NCBI GenBank assembly: GCA_024642565.1
Contig: JAHEAV010000006.1
Span: forward strand, 16,425-80,424
DNA: 64,000 bases
DNA from: Erythrobacter sp.
GTDB lineage: Bacteria; Pseudomonadota; Alphaproteobacteria; Sphingomonadales; Sphingomonadaceae
Reading direction: 5' to 3'
The notes under the pieces are model-generated. The model had not been told where the DNA came from. It worked only from the letters and a program-made list of their open reading frames with translations, and did no database searches. Each line of letters begins with the position of its first letter. Position 1 is the stretch's first letter. Below, one piece after another: positions 19,394 through 28,347 of the stretch. The translations under genes were made by a program, and so were the position numbers.

Positions 19394-19533
19394 AGGATTT
19401 CTCCAAACTGTAGAAATTGGTGTTTCAGGATTGTCTTGAGCGACAGCAACCAGTTCTCATGTCCGGAGAGCAATCGCGTAAAGAGCGCGCTTTAAGGGCT
19501 GCTTGCGCTGGAGGCAAGAGGCTCGGCCAAGGC

Positions 19534-20964
19534 TTACGGTGCGGGAATGAGTTTGCCGGGATTGAGTAACCCTTGCGGGTCCAGCGCCTGTTTCACGCTG
19601 CGCATCATCGAAAGCGCAACAGGGTCTCCTAACCTCCCCAGTTCTTCGCGTTTCATCTGGCCGATGCCATGTTCCGCGCTGATTGATCCGCCCCAGCGCG
19701 TGACCCGATCGTGCACAAAGATGCTGATTTGTTTGCCTTCCTGATCTTCCCATTGTCCGCGAATCACCCCGGCAGGTGCCAGAACATGGAAATGGACGTT
19801 GCCATCGCCAAGGTGGCCAAAAGCCAGCGCCCGCGTCCCGGCAAAATTTGCTTCCACTTCGGGCACAGTCGCTTCAACGAAGCTGGCCATGGCTGCTACT
19901 GGCACGGATACATCGTGCTGCATCGCGGGCCCGATGGCGCGTTCGGCGGCAGAAATCGAATCGCGTAAATGCCAGAAGGCCTCTGCCTGGGCTTCGCTTG
20001 CGGCAATCGTCGCATCCGCAATTAGTCCGATCTCCATTGCGGTGGCGAGCATCTCTGCGGCGCGGTCCCGGGCTTGCCCGTCCTGACCGGCTTCGGAGAT
20101 CAATTCGATCAAGGCATGCCACTCATGTTGGTCCGCCAATGGCGCGCGTGCATCGGCTTCATGGTTCAAGACGGCTTCAAGGCAATGGCGGGGCAGAACC
20201 TCAAAGCCTTCCAACATATCGCCAGAGGCTTTTTCGCAATGCAGCAGCAATTTGCGTGCGTCGCTTATGGATGAAAGCCCGGCCCAAGCGACGACACGGC
20301 CGCCAATCGCGGGCAGCAATCGCAGGGTTGCCGCTGTGACGATGCCCAATGTCCCTTCGGACCCGATGAGCAATTGTTTGAGGTCAAAACCGCGATTGTC
20401 CTTTTTCAGGGGCACCAATCCGTCAAATACAGACCCGTCTGCAAGAACTGCTTCCAGTCCCAGGACCTGCGCCCGCATTGTTCCGTGACGCAGCACTTGG
20501 GTGCCGCCAGCGTTGGTCGAAATCAGCCCGCCAATGGTGGCTGAGCCTTTGCCCCCTAGTGTAAGAGGGAAGCGCAGGTGCTTCGCCTCGGCAGCTTCGT
20601 GCAGCGATTGAAGGATAACTCCTGCTTCGCACGCAGCTTTCCGACCAATAGTGTCGAGTTCCAGAATTTTATTCATCCGGCGCAGCGACAAGAGGACTGC
20701 TGTTCCGCTGGTGTCAGGCGTTGCACCGCCCGACATCCCGCTGTTACCGCCTTGCGGGACAATTGCGATTCCATATTCGCCGCATATTCTGACAAAATCC
20801 GCAACTTCCCGCGTGCTGGCTGGTGAAGCCATCGCGAGCGCCGCCCCATGATAGCGCCCGCGCCAATCGCTCAACCAAGGTGCTATCAGCTCAGCGTCTT
20901 GGGTAAATCCGCGTGGTCCGAGTAAATCTGTGGCCGCGAGGCAGAAACTTTCCTGATTGGTCAT
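19534..20964 (-). CDS. FAD-binding oxidoreductase (D-2-hydroxyacid dehydrogenase, GlcD/DLD family)
   Basis: A 476-residue flavoprotein of the vanillyl-alcohol-oxidase fold that oxidises D-2-hydroxy acids such as D-lactate, glycolate or D-2-hydroxyglutarate. The FAD_binding_4 part contains VPQGGNSGMSGG (residues 70-80) and GGLISTNAGGTQVLRHG; the C-terminal FAD-oxidase_C part contains FGHLGDGNVHFHV and SAEHGIGQMKR, the metal- and substrate-binding His region, and ends at LNPGKLIP. I set the start at MTNQESF; a longer frame exists. The single-polypeptide form without GlcE/GlcF suggests a D-2-hydroxyglutarate or D-lactate dehydrogenase, but the substrate is not resolved by context. Confidence 0.87.
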   Translation of the reverse strand: MTNQESFCLAATDLLGPRGFTQDAELIAPWLSDWRGRYHGAALAMASPASTREVADFVRICGEYGIAIVPQGGNSGMSGGATPDTSGTAVLLSLRRMNKILELDTIGRKAACEAGVILQSLHEAAEAKHLRFPLTLGGKGSATIGGLISTNAGGTQVLRHGTMRAQVLGLEAVLADGSVFDGLVPLKKDNRGFDLKQLLIGSEGTLGIVTAATLRLLPAIGGRVVAWAGLSSISDARKLLLHCEKASGDMLEGFEVLPRHCLEAVLNHEADARAPLADQHEWHALIELISEAGQDGQARDRAAEMLATAMEIGLIADATIAASEAQAEAFWHLRDSISAAERAIGPAMQHDVSVPVAAMASFVEATVPEVEANFAGTRALAFGHLGDGNVHFHVLAPAGVIRGQWEDQEGKQISIFVHDRVTRWGGSISAEHGIGQMKREELGRLGDPVALSMMRSVKQALDPQGLLNPGKLIPAP

Positions 20965-21135
20965 GGTGTGACTTATGCCACAGGCAAGGGTAACGTCACC
21001 ACTGCTTCTCACCAAGTGTTGCGCAAAGTGGCCTTGAGATTAAGCCGACATTCAACCATTGGCGCTATGGGTGTGCAATCATTGAGGCAAATGGTCACAC
21101 AGAAGTGATCAGTTCAGGGAATTTGACACAATCGA

Positions 21136-21681
21136 ATGCCGAACTTTTTGGCCCTTTTTTCTCCCGTGGCGTTGCTACTGACAGCAACAGCTAGCGATGG
21201 GACAGAAGAATCGGCAGCAGGTCCGATTGCTGCAGCCAAACAAGTGGGTGGTTCCTTTGCGGGGTGGATGTCGCTGGAAGCAATCGAGCAGGCGGCAATC
21301 AACGATCAGATCCGCATCGAACGGCGCCTGACTGTGCGAATTGCACCAGGTGTGCCCATGGTCAATCAAAGTGCTCTGGCCGACCTTCCGACTGCCGAAC
21401 TTTCGGCCAACATGTCCGAAAAGAAGATTGGCAAATGCCTTTCAATAGCGGGCATTGCCGGAGTTCAGCCGACGCGGGACAATCGCCTGATGCTGTTCAT
21501 GCGGGACCAACGCATCATCAGCGCAAGCCTCGAAAAAGCTTGCAGCGCGCGTGATTTCTATTCGGGTTTTTATGTCGAACGGAACAGCGATGGAATGTTG
21601 TGCGTGGATCGCGACAAGCTGCTTTCGCGCACGGGCGCAAATTGTGAAGTTGAACGGCTGCGCGAATTGGTCCAGCGGTAG
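21136..21681 (+). CDS. Hypothetical exported protein
   Basis: A 181-residue protein I do not recognise. A short hydrophobic N-terminus (FLALFSPVALLLTATAS) looks like a signal peptide. The rest is soluble with four cysteines spaced through the second half (GKCLSI, KACSA, MLCVD, ANCEV), suitable for disulphides in the periplasm. It contains RLTVRIAP, LMLFMRDQRIISASLEKACSARDFYSGFYVE and a charged C-terminus. It stands alone, divergent from the FAD oxidase gene and about 150 bases before the helicase gene. Codon use looks like its neighbours. Function unknown. Confidence 0.68.
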   Translation: MPNFLALFSPVALLLTATASDGTEESAAGPIAAAKQVGGSFAGWMSLEAIEQAAINDQIRIERRLTVRIAPGVPMVNQSALADLPTAELSANMSEKKIGKCLSIAGIAGVQPTRDNRLMLFMRDQRIISASLEKACSARDFYSGFYVERNSDGMLCVDRDKLLSRTGANCEVERLRELVQR

Positions 21682-21778
21682 GATCCGTCAGCGAAATTCG
21701 CGATTTGGGCTTCCTTTGGCGAATTCTTGACTTTTTGGCATCTACGTCGCAAAGGCGCAGAATTGTTTTAGCGGGCGA

Positions 21779-21825
21779 AAAATGTCCGCACCCACGGGGC
21801 ATCGTGCCTCTTTACCGGACATTTT
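21779..21825 (+). repeat. Perfect 10-bp inverted repeat in the helicase leader
   Basis: AAAATGTCCG and CGGACATTTT are exact reverse complements separated by 27 bases, the inner part of which can form a further CAC/GTG stem. The second arm ends in TTTT and lies only seven bases before the chosen start of the DEAD-box helicase gene. It could be an attenuating or start-masking hairpin in the mRNA leader, or an operator. Confidence 0.6.
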
Positions 21826-21832
21826 GACCTAC

Positions 21833-23233
21833 ATGACTTTTGCCGATCTCGGCCTATCCGAAAAATTGCTGCAAGCAGTGGAAGCTGCTGGCTATACTCA
21901 ACCCACGCCGATTCAGGAGCAGGCAATCCCTGCTGTCCTGATGATGAAGGACCTGATCGGCATTGCCCAGACAGGGACTGGCAAGACAGCCAGCTTTGTT
22001 CTGCCCATGATCGATGTCCTCGAACATGGCCGCCGCCGCGCCCGTATGCCGCGTTCACTGATCCTGGAACCTACACGTGAACTGGCAGCGCAGGTGGCGG
22101 AGAATTTCGAGAAATACGGGGCCAATCACGATCTGAAGATGGCGCTGCTCATCGGCGGTGTTCAGATGGGTGATCAGCTCAAGGCGCTCGACGAAGGTGT
22201 CGACGTATTGATTGCGACTCCGGGCCGCCTGATGGATCTGTTTGAACGCGGCAAAATCATGCTCAACGGTTGTGAGCTTCTGGTGATCGACGAAGCGGAC
22301 CGGATGCTCGATATGGGCTTCATTCCCGATATCGAATTCATTTGTGACAAGCTGCCAACGACCCGGCAGACCATGCTGTTTTCGGCGACCATGCCACCAG
22401 TGATCAAAAAACTGGCGGACAAGTTTCTTACCAATCCCAAGCAGATCGAAGTCAGCCGCGCCGCTTCGACCAACGAGAATATTGCGCAGTTCAAAGTGCT
22501 GATGACGCCGCGCAAGAAGAAGGAAGCGCTTCGGTGGTTCCTGCGAAACGATAATGTGAATACGGCAATTGTCTTTTCCAACAAGAAGACGACCGTGCGC
22601 GACTTGGCCAAAGATCTGAAGAAGCACGGCTTTAAGGTCGGTGAAATCCATGGCGACATGGACCAGTCCAGCCGGATCGCGGAGTTGGATCTGTTCAAGT
22701 CGGGCGAAATCAACATTCTTGCAGCTTCTGATGTTGCCGCACGCGGGCTCGACATCAAGGGTGTTAGCCATGTCTTCAATTTTGACACGCCTTGGCATCC
22801 TGATGATTATGTGCACCGGATTGGTCGCACCGGCCGCGCGGGAGCCAGTGGCCGTGCCTTTACCTTTGTAACCTCCGCTGATGCCGAAGCGATTGCCAAT
22901 GTCGAAAAGCTGACAGGCATGGTTATCCCGCTCTACGCGCCCGCCAAGCCCGCTCCGAAGGCGGAAGAAGCGGCACAGGAACAATCAGCACCAGAACAAA
23001 CCAAGCCGGCCCCGCGCGAGCCGAAGAAGTCGCGCCCCGGCAGGTCGGGAAAAGATGCTCCGGCCAAGAAGGCTGCCGAGCCGGTCAGGGCGAAGGAAGA
23101 GCCCGCGGTGCGCAAGGTTTCTGACAAGGTCGCGGAACCTCGCCGCAATTATCGGGAGGATCGTGATCCGCCAAGCGCGCCTGGTGAATGGAATGGCCCG
23201 GTTCCCGGATTTCTTGACGTTAGCGCGACCTAA
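21833..23233 (+). CDS. DEAD-box RNA helicase (RhlE type)
   Basis: ATP-dependent RNA helicase of 466 residues, probably acting in ribosome assembly or RNA turnover. Motifs in order: the Q-motif region GYTQPTPIQEQ (20-30), Walker A AQTGTGKT (45-52), PTRELAAQ, TPGRLMDL, DEAD box VIDEADRML (151-159), SAT in LFSATMPP, and in domain 2 VAARGLDIKG and HRIGRTGRAG. The C-terminal 80 residues are Lys/Pro/Ala/Glu-rich and low complexity, as in RhlE proteins. The start was chosen at MTFADLGLSEK, the family N-terminus; an upstream in-frame ATG would add 17 residues. The 3' end overlaps the convergent uvrD gene by four bases. Confidence 0.94.
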   Translation: MTFADLGLSEKLLQAVEAAGYTQPTPIQEQAIPAVLMMKDLIGIAQTGTGKTASFVLPMIDVLEHGRRRARMPRSLILEPTRELAAQVAENFEKYGANHDLKMALLIGGVQMGDQLKALDEGVDVLIATPGRLMDLFERGKIMLNGCELLVIDEADRMLDMGFIPDIEFICDKLPTTRQTMLFSATMPPVIKKLADKFLTNPKQIEVSRAASTNENIAQFKVLMTPRKKKEALRWFLRNDNVNTAIVFSNKKTTVRDLAKDLKKHGFKVGEIHGDMDQSSRIAELDLFKSGEINILAASDVAARGLDIKGVSHVFNFDTPWHPDDYVHRIGRTGRAGASGRAFTFVTSADAEAIANVEKLTGMVIPLYAPAKPAPKAEEAAQEQSAPEQTKPAPREPKKSRPGRSGKDAPAKKAAEPVRAKEEPAVRKVSDKVAEPRRNYREDRDPPSAPGEWNGPVPGFLDVSAT

Positions 23234-25536
23234 TCTGCCAAAGTTACAAAGCTGTCGATCACTCGCTTTGAGCCGGCAATTTCGAATTCAATTTCGAGCC
23301 TGTTGCCTTCCTGGTCGGTAACGGTGCCATAGCCGAATTTATCGTGGAATACCCGCGCGCCGATTGTGACATCGCTGCGCGGTTTGGCCGCAAAACTGGC
23401 GGCACTGCGCGTGGTTTCCTTCAATCTTAAAGGCTTGGTTTCATAGGTTGTTGAGAGCGCTCGCTGCCAGCCGGGGCCCCGCTGGTTGGATCGTTCGGGC
23501 CGGGCGCCGCTGACATGCGCGAACGGGTCGTCGCTCTCGCTCCAATTTGCACGCCATAATGACGCGCCGCCGGTCATGGTGGTTTCCCGCGTGATGTGAT
23601 CGAGAGGCAGTTCTTCGACAAAGCGGCTCGGAATCGAACTGGTCCACTGGCCATAGATACGCCGGTTTGCGGCATGGATAACGGTGCAATGCCGCCTGGC
23701 ACGCGTAATCGCGACATAGGCTAGTCGCCGCTCTTCCTCCAGGCTCGCGAGTCCTCCTTCGTCGAGCGCGCGCTGGCTCGGGAATACGCCCTCTTCCCAA
23801 CCGGGCAAGAAGACATGGTCAAATTCCAGCCCCTTGGCCGCATGCATGGTCATGATCGTCAACTTTTCTCCGTCTGTGGCGCGGTCATTGTCCATCACCA
23901 GCGACACATGCTCGAGAAAATCGCCTAAGGTTTCATATTCCTCCATTGCGCGGGCGAGTTCGGAGAGGTTTTCCAGCCGACCCGCGCTCTCTGCCGACTT
24001 TTCTGCCTGCAGCATGGTGGTGTAGCCGCATTCATCCAGCACCGTTCTTAGCAATTCGGCGGGCGTGGTCTGTTCGGAGAGCTCTCGCCAGCGCAGGAAG
24101 TCGCGCATCAGGGCGGCGATTGTACCGCCAGCCCGCTTGGGCAATTCATCGCTATCGGCAAGCTGCAGCGATGCTGCTGCAAGCGGCATTCCAGTCAGAC
24201 GTGCATGTTGGAACATTTTCTCCAACGTCTTGGCGCCAAGCCCGCGTTTTGGCTGGTTGTAGATCCTCTCAAACGCCAGATCATCGTGTGGTTGGGCGAT
24301 CACCCGCAGATAAGCCAGAGCATCGCGGATTTCGCTGCGTTCATAAAAGCGAAAGCCGCCGATTATCCGATAATTAAGCCCGATCTGGATGAAGCGATCC
24401 TCAAACTCGCGGGTTTGATATTGCGCGCGCACCAATATTGCCACTTGATCAAGGCTGGCGCCTTCACGCTCCAGTCGCTCGATTTCCTCGCCCACGCGGC
24501 GCGCTTCCTCGGGCGCGTCCCACACACCGATCACGCGCACTTTCTCGCCGCCAGTGTGCTCGGTCCACAGCGTTTTGCCGATCCGCTGGCTGTTCGCGTG
24601 GATCAAACCTGATGCGGCCGCGAGGATATGCGGGGTAGAGCGATAATTCTGCTCAAGCTTGACCACCTTGGCCCCGGGAAAATCCTTTTCGAAGCGCAGA
24701 ATATTGGCCACTTCCGCGCCGCGCCAGGAATAGATCGACTGATCATCGTCACCAACGACGCAGATGTTCTTCCGAGTCTGGGCCAGTAAACGGAGCCACA
24801 GATATTGGACTTGATTGGTGTCCTGATATTCGTCCACCAGAATATATTTGAAGCGCTGCTGGTACTGCTTAAGCACTTCGGGATCACGCCGCAGAATGTT
24901 CAGCATATGCAGCAACAGATCGCCAAAATCGCAGGCATTCAGGGCTTTCAGCCGGTCTTGGTACAATTGATAAAAATGCTGCCCTTTGCCGTTGGCATAG
25001 GATTCGTTCTCGACAGTATCGAGATCAGCAGGGTTGAGACCGCGATTTTTCCATCGATCGATCAGCCCGGCAAGTTGCCGCGGTGGCCAACGCTTTTCAT
25101 CAAGACCCTGATCGCGGATGAGTTGCTTCAGTAACCGCAGCTGATCGTCCGTATCGATGATCGTGTAGTTGGATTGCAACCCAACCAGTTCGGCGTGACG
25201 GCGCAGCATTTTCGCCCCGATAGAATGAAATGTGCCAAGCCAGGGCATACCTTCAACGGCATCACCGATATGACGCCCGACACGCTCCCGCATTTCCCGA
25301 GCCGCCCGATTAGTGAAGGTCACGCATAGAATCTCGCTTGGCCAAGCCTTGCGCATTGCCACGAGGTGCGCGAGCCGCGCCGTTAGGGCGGCTGTCTTGC
25401 CCGTGCCAGCGCCCGCTAGCATCAGGACCGGCCCTTCGGTCGTCAAAACGGCTTGTTGTTGTGGCGGATTTAGTCCTTCAGCATAGCGCGGAAGTTCGCC
25501 AGCAATTGCGGCGGGAAGGGCAGGTGTGTCGGGCAT
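23230..25536 (-). CDS. uvrD: ATP-dependent DNA helicase UvrD/PcrA
   Basis: A 768-residue superfamily 1A 3'-5' helicase for nucleotide-excision and mismatch repair. Motifs: the Q-motif LNPPQQQAV (22-30), Walker A AGAGTGKT (41-48), CVTFTNRAAREM, the Walker B region YILVDEYQDTNQVQY, VGDDDQSIYSWRGA, VKLEQNYRST, TIMTMHAAKGLEFDHVFLPGWEEG and LAYVAITRAR. The C-terminus ends in a Tudor-like segment (GARVFHDKFGYGTVTDQEGN) as in PcrA/UvrD. I chose MPDTPALP as the start because an SOS box sits immediately upstream; a longer frame would put that box in the coding part. It converges with the DEAD-box gene. Confidence 0.95.
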   Translation of the reverse strand: MPDTPALPAAIAGELPRYAEGLNPPQQQAVLTTEGPVLMLAGAGTGKTAALTARLAHLVAMRKAWPSEILCVTFTNRAAREMRERVGRHIGDAVEGMPWLGTFHSIGAKMLRRHAELVGLQSNYTIIDTDDQLRLLKQLIRDQGLDEKRWPPRQLAGLIDRWKNRGLNPADLDTVENESYANGKGQHFYQLYQDRLKALNACDFGDLLLHMLNILRRDPEVLKQYQQRFKYILVDEYQDTNQVQYLWLRLLAQTRKNICVVGDDDQSIYSWRGAEVANILRFEKDFPGAKVVKLEQNYRSTPHILAAASGLIHANSQRIGKTLWTEHTGGEKVRVIGVWDAPEEARRVGEEIERLEREGASLDQVAILVRAQYQTREFEDRFIQIGLNYRIIGGFRFYERSEIRDALAYLRVIAQPHDDLAFERIYNQPKRGLGAKTLEKMFQHARLTGMPLAAASLQLADSDELPKRAGGTIAALMRDFLRWRELSEQTTPAELLRTVLDECGYTTMLQAEKSAESAGRLENLSELARAMEEYETLGDFLEHVSLVMDNDRATDGEKLTIMTMHAAKGLEFDHVFLPGWEEGVFPSQRALDEGGLASLEEERRLAYVAITRARRHCTVIHAANRRIYGQWTSSIPSRFVEELPLDHITRETTMTGGASLWRANWSESDDPFAHVSGARPERSNQRGPGWQRALSTTYETKPLRLKETTRSAASFAAKPRSDVTIGARVFHDKFGYGTVTDQEGNRLEIEFEIAGSKRVIDSFVTLAD

Positions 25537-25544
25537 GGTCAAGT

Positions 25545-25559
25545 GAACAGTTAGGGAAC
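25545..25559 (-). promoter_or_regulatory. SOS box (LexA operator) of uvrD
   Basis: On the minus strand GTTC-N7-GTTC matches the alphaproteobacterial LexA operator exactly and ends eight bases before the uvrD ATG. It indicates DNA-damage induction of this helicase. Its position so close to the start implies that LexA binds downstream of, or across, the transcription start. Confidence 0.8.
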
Positions 25560-25703
25560 GCGGGTGCCGGTGGCAAGGCACATGCGGCCGCGATATGGGC
25601 TCAACGCTGGATTGATAGCTCAGCAATTAGACAGCTGGCAGGCTTGGCTTTGGCAGAGCGACCGATTGCGGAGCTCGCTTGGTCCAAACCATGCTAAAAA
25701 ACG

Positions 25704-26258
25704 TCAGGAATCGCCGGAGATACCATGCAGCAACGTTAATTTGGCGCGTCCGACTTTTCGTTCCGCCACGACGGCAAGTGATTTCGAAAAGACATCCTCG
25801 TTATAGGCAGTTTCGAGCGCAACCCATGTTGCGTCGCCGATCCAACCTAGGCGCTGCAAGCGTTCGATCGCGACCATTCCTGCGCCCGTGTGATACGGCG
25901 GATCGAGAAGAATCAAATCATGCGGAACCTTGGCTGGCCCCAAGTTCATGACCGATCCTGCCTGGATGTTGCAACGGGATCGAGCTTCCAACGCCTGCAC
26001 ATTTTCGCGGATGACTTTTAACGCCGCATCATCCTGCTCCACAAACAGGCAAAATTCTGCCCCGCGCGATAAGGCTTCCAACCCGAGTGCGCCGGAACCG
26101 GCAAACAAATCGGCTACGCTGAGATCCCGAAAGCTTCCGATCCGGCTGGCAAGCATGTTGAACAGGGTTTCGCGTGTGCGATCAGCGGTCGGCCTCGTTG
26201 CTTCGCCCTTTGGCGCCGCGAGTTTGCGGCCCCGCCAGTCGCCCGCGATAATCCTCAT
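25704..26258 (-). CDS. rsmD: 16S rRNA (guanine-966-N2)-methyltransferase RsmD
   Basis: RsmD methylates G966 of 16S rRNA during 30S assembly. The 184-residue protein has the family start MRIIAGDWRGRKL, the TRPTADRTRETLFNML block, SAM motif I VADLFAGSGALGLEALSRGA (residues 48-67), and the catalytic DPPY (119-122). The length is normal. Its ATG overlaps the stop codon of the upstream pseudouridine synthase gene by four bases, so the two rRNA-modifying enzymes form one translationally coupled unit. Confidence 0.95.
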   Translation of the reverse strand: MRIIAGDWRGRKLAAPKGEATRPTADRTRETLFNMLASRIGSFRDLSVADLFAGSGALGLEALSRGAEFCLFVEQDDAALKVIRENVQALEARSRCNIQAGSVMNLGPAKVPHDLILLDPPYHTGAGMVAIERLQRLGWIGDATWVALETAYNEDVFSKSLAVVAERKVGRAKLTLLHGISGDS

Positions 26259-27064
26259 TGCCGGTTATCTCGCAGAAGGTTTTTACGGAACTTCTCCACC
26301 TGTGCCTGGGGAACTTCTACGGCCGTGCCCCGCGGCAGACCGCCCAATTCAAACGGGCCATAGCTGGTCCGCATCAGGCGTGAAACTTCGAGGCCGAGAT
26401 GCTCAAGCACAAGGCGGATCTCGCGGTTCTTGCCTTCAGTAATGGTCAGCTCGATCCATTGGTTACGGCCGGTGCGCCGCTCCAGATTGGCGTCGATCCG
26501 CCCATAATGCATCCCATCGATTGTTATGCCGTGAATCAATTCTTCGAGTTGGGCCTGGCTGATATCGCCGAAGGCACGGGCACGATACGTGCGCGGAATT
26601 GCTGATGAGGGCAGCTCCATCGCTCGTTTCAACTCACCATCGTTGGTGAGCAGCAGCAGCCCTTCGGTGTTCATGTCGAGCCGGCCGATCGGCATCAAGC
26701 GCGGTGTATCCTTGGGAAGTGCATTCTTCAGCGCAGCATAGATTGTCGGCCGCCCTGCCATATCGCGTTCGGCAGTCAGCAGGCCGGTCGGCTTGTTGAA
26801 CAGGAATAGCCGTGTGGCCTCGATCTTTCCAACCGGCTTACCGTCAACAGTGATCCCCTTGAGACTGGTCAAGAAAGTCGCAGGTGTTGCAACCGGTTTG
26901 CCGTCAATCGCAATCCGGCCTTCCTCGATCATCCGTTCAATCTCGCGGCGGCTGGCGATGCCTGCGCGGGCGAGCAATTTGGCAATCCGGTCGCCTTCAG
27001 GGCGATCTTCGGAGCGCGGCGTGGCAACGGGCTTGCCGCTGCGGGGTCTGTGGGGTTGGGCCAT
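26255..27064 (-). CDS. rluB: RluB/RsuA-family rRNA pseudouridine synthase
   Basis: A 269-residue enzyme that isomerises uridine to pseudouridine in rRNA. An S4 RNA-binding domain occupies about residues 24-75 (RIAKLLARAGIASRREIERMI), followed by the catalytic domain with the active Asp130 in the motif GRLDMNTEGLLLLTNDG, and ELTITEGKNREIRLVLEHLGLEV near the C-terminus. This pattern belongs to the RsuA/RluB/RluE/RluF group; RluB (23S U2605) is the most likely member for an alphaproteobacterium but the exact site is inferred. The N-terminal 23 residues are basic and disordered-looking. It is coupled to rsmD. Confidence 0.88.
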   Translation of the reverse strand: MAQPHRPRSGKPVATPRSEDRPEGDRIAKLLARAGIASRREIERMIEEGRIAIDGKPVATPATFLTSLKGITVDGKPVGKIEATRLFLFNKPTGLLTAERDMAGRPTIYAALKNALPKDTPRLMPIGRLDMNTEGLLLLTNDGELKRAMELPSSAIPRTYRARAFGDISQAQLEELIHGITIDGMHYGRIDANLERRTGRNQWIELTITEGKNREIRLVLEHLGLEVSRLMRTSYGPFELGGLPRGTAVEVPQAQVEKFRKNLLRDNRQ

Positions 27065-27115
27065 GGTGCGCCCCTAGCCGGTTAAACGGTTTGGCGCAAA
27101 GCGATCTCTCGCACC

Positions 27116-28276
27116 CTAATTGCTTGCCCGCAGCGCTTCCTGAACGGTTTCGTGGAAGCGCAGGATTCCCGTTTCGAGCGTGCCCAAGGTAATTTGGTCA
27201 ATGGCCCCGCTCGCCAAACCTTGTTGTCCCAATTCCGCCGCACGGAAATCTTCGGAGGCAAAGACCCCGCCATCGAGCAATTTCCAGCTCCGTTCCCAAT
27301 GATCGCGGGCTTTGTCCGTTATGGGCGCCTCCGGAATCAACATGAAATCCTCTACCAGTGTCCGGCTTTCCGACTGGGGCATCAAAACCATAACATTGAT
27401 GTAGTCGGGACTGGGAATGATGATGGTCGCCGGAAGCAATTGGTAAGCGAAAGTCACGACGCGGCGCAGAGCGCCCATGTCCGTCAGATCTATGCCTTCC
27501 ATATCCTCCAGCCGGCCAACGGCGGAGCGCGCATGTGGGCCAATCATATCCCCTGAGGTAATACCGTCTTTAAAGAACGGACCGATGGTCTGCGCGTGCA
27601 AGCGGGTCACATGGTAGCTTTCAAGAAAGGCATCCATGATCAGCTTCCAATTGCCGGCAACCTCGTGAGTCTTGCGGCGAAACAGATGATGATCGGCCAT
27701 TCCGAAGGCGTTGAAATCATCGCCCAGCTTTTTGGCCATTGTGAAATCTGCGCCGATCACGGGTGCAAACCAAATCAGCCCGCCCGCTTCCACGCTCGGC
27801 AATTCAAGAAGCCCATGCGCTGATTTATCGAACCCTGGAAAGGTTTCCGGACGTGGCAACGCGAGGAGATTTCCGTCCAGCTTGTAAGTCCAGGCGTGGT
27901 ACGGGCAAACCAAACGCTTGGCGCAAACCGCTTCGTTACCTTCGACCAACCGCGTTCCGCGATGGCGGCATACGTTCAGGAACACATGCGCCGTTCCTTC
28001 CGTATCGCGGGTCAACAAGAGTGGTCGCCCGGTTGAATCATGCGGCACTGCCATGCCCGAATCAGGCAAGAGTGCTGAAGGCGCAATGACTTGTGGCAAC
28101 CGGTCAAACAGCGCCGCTTTCTCCCGCAACCAATGGCCGGGATCGGTGTAAACCGAGGCCGGAATATGCGTGATTCCCGCATCGAAACGGGCTTGTCCGT
28201 GCATAATCGCCTGCGCCAACGCAAGCTGACCGGGGGTGGGTTCCATTTTTGCCCCGATGGTTTCGACGTGGTTCAT
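27116..28276 (-). CDS. Rieske-type aromatic ring-hydroxylating oxygenase, alpha subunit
   Basis: A 386-residue non-haem iron oxygenase. The Rieske [2Fe-2S] ligands are Cys103-Arg-His105 and Cys124-Pro-Tyr-His127. The catalytic domain has mononuclear-iron ligands in ESYHVTRLH (His222, His227), and a downstream Asp is expected. The protein resembles the single-subunit group that includes phenylpropionate dioxygenase-like and GbcA-like enzymes; no beta subunit, ferredoxin or reductase gene is next to it, so the partner must lie elsewhere. The substrate is not known. A GAGGGAG about eight bases upstream supports the ATG at MNHVETIG. It is divergent from the AmpG-like transporter gene. Confidence 0.85.
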   Translation of the reverse strand: MNHVETIGAKMEPTPGQLALAQAIMHGQARFDAGITHIPASVYTDPGHWLREKAALFDRLPQVIAPSALLPDSGMAVPHDSTGRPLLLTRDTEGTAHVFLNVCRHRGTRLVEGNEAVCAKRLVCPYHAWTYKLDGNLLALPRPETFPGFDKSAHGLLELPSVEAGGLIWFAPVIGADFTMAKKLGDDFNAFGMADHHLFRRKTHEVAGNWKLIMDAFLESYHVTRLHAQTIGPFFKDGITSGDMIGPHARSAVGRLEDMEGIDLTDMGALRRVVTFAYQLLPATIIIPSPDYINVMVLMPQSESRTLVEDFMLIPEAPITDKARDHWERSWKLLDGGVFASEDFRAAELGQQGLASGAIDQITLGTLETGILRFHETVQEALRASN

Positions 28277-28347
28277 TGACGCTCCCTCAATTCCCATGCA
28301 GCGATAGTGTGACACGAATTGCCAGCGGGCGGAAGGATATTGGACGC

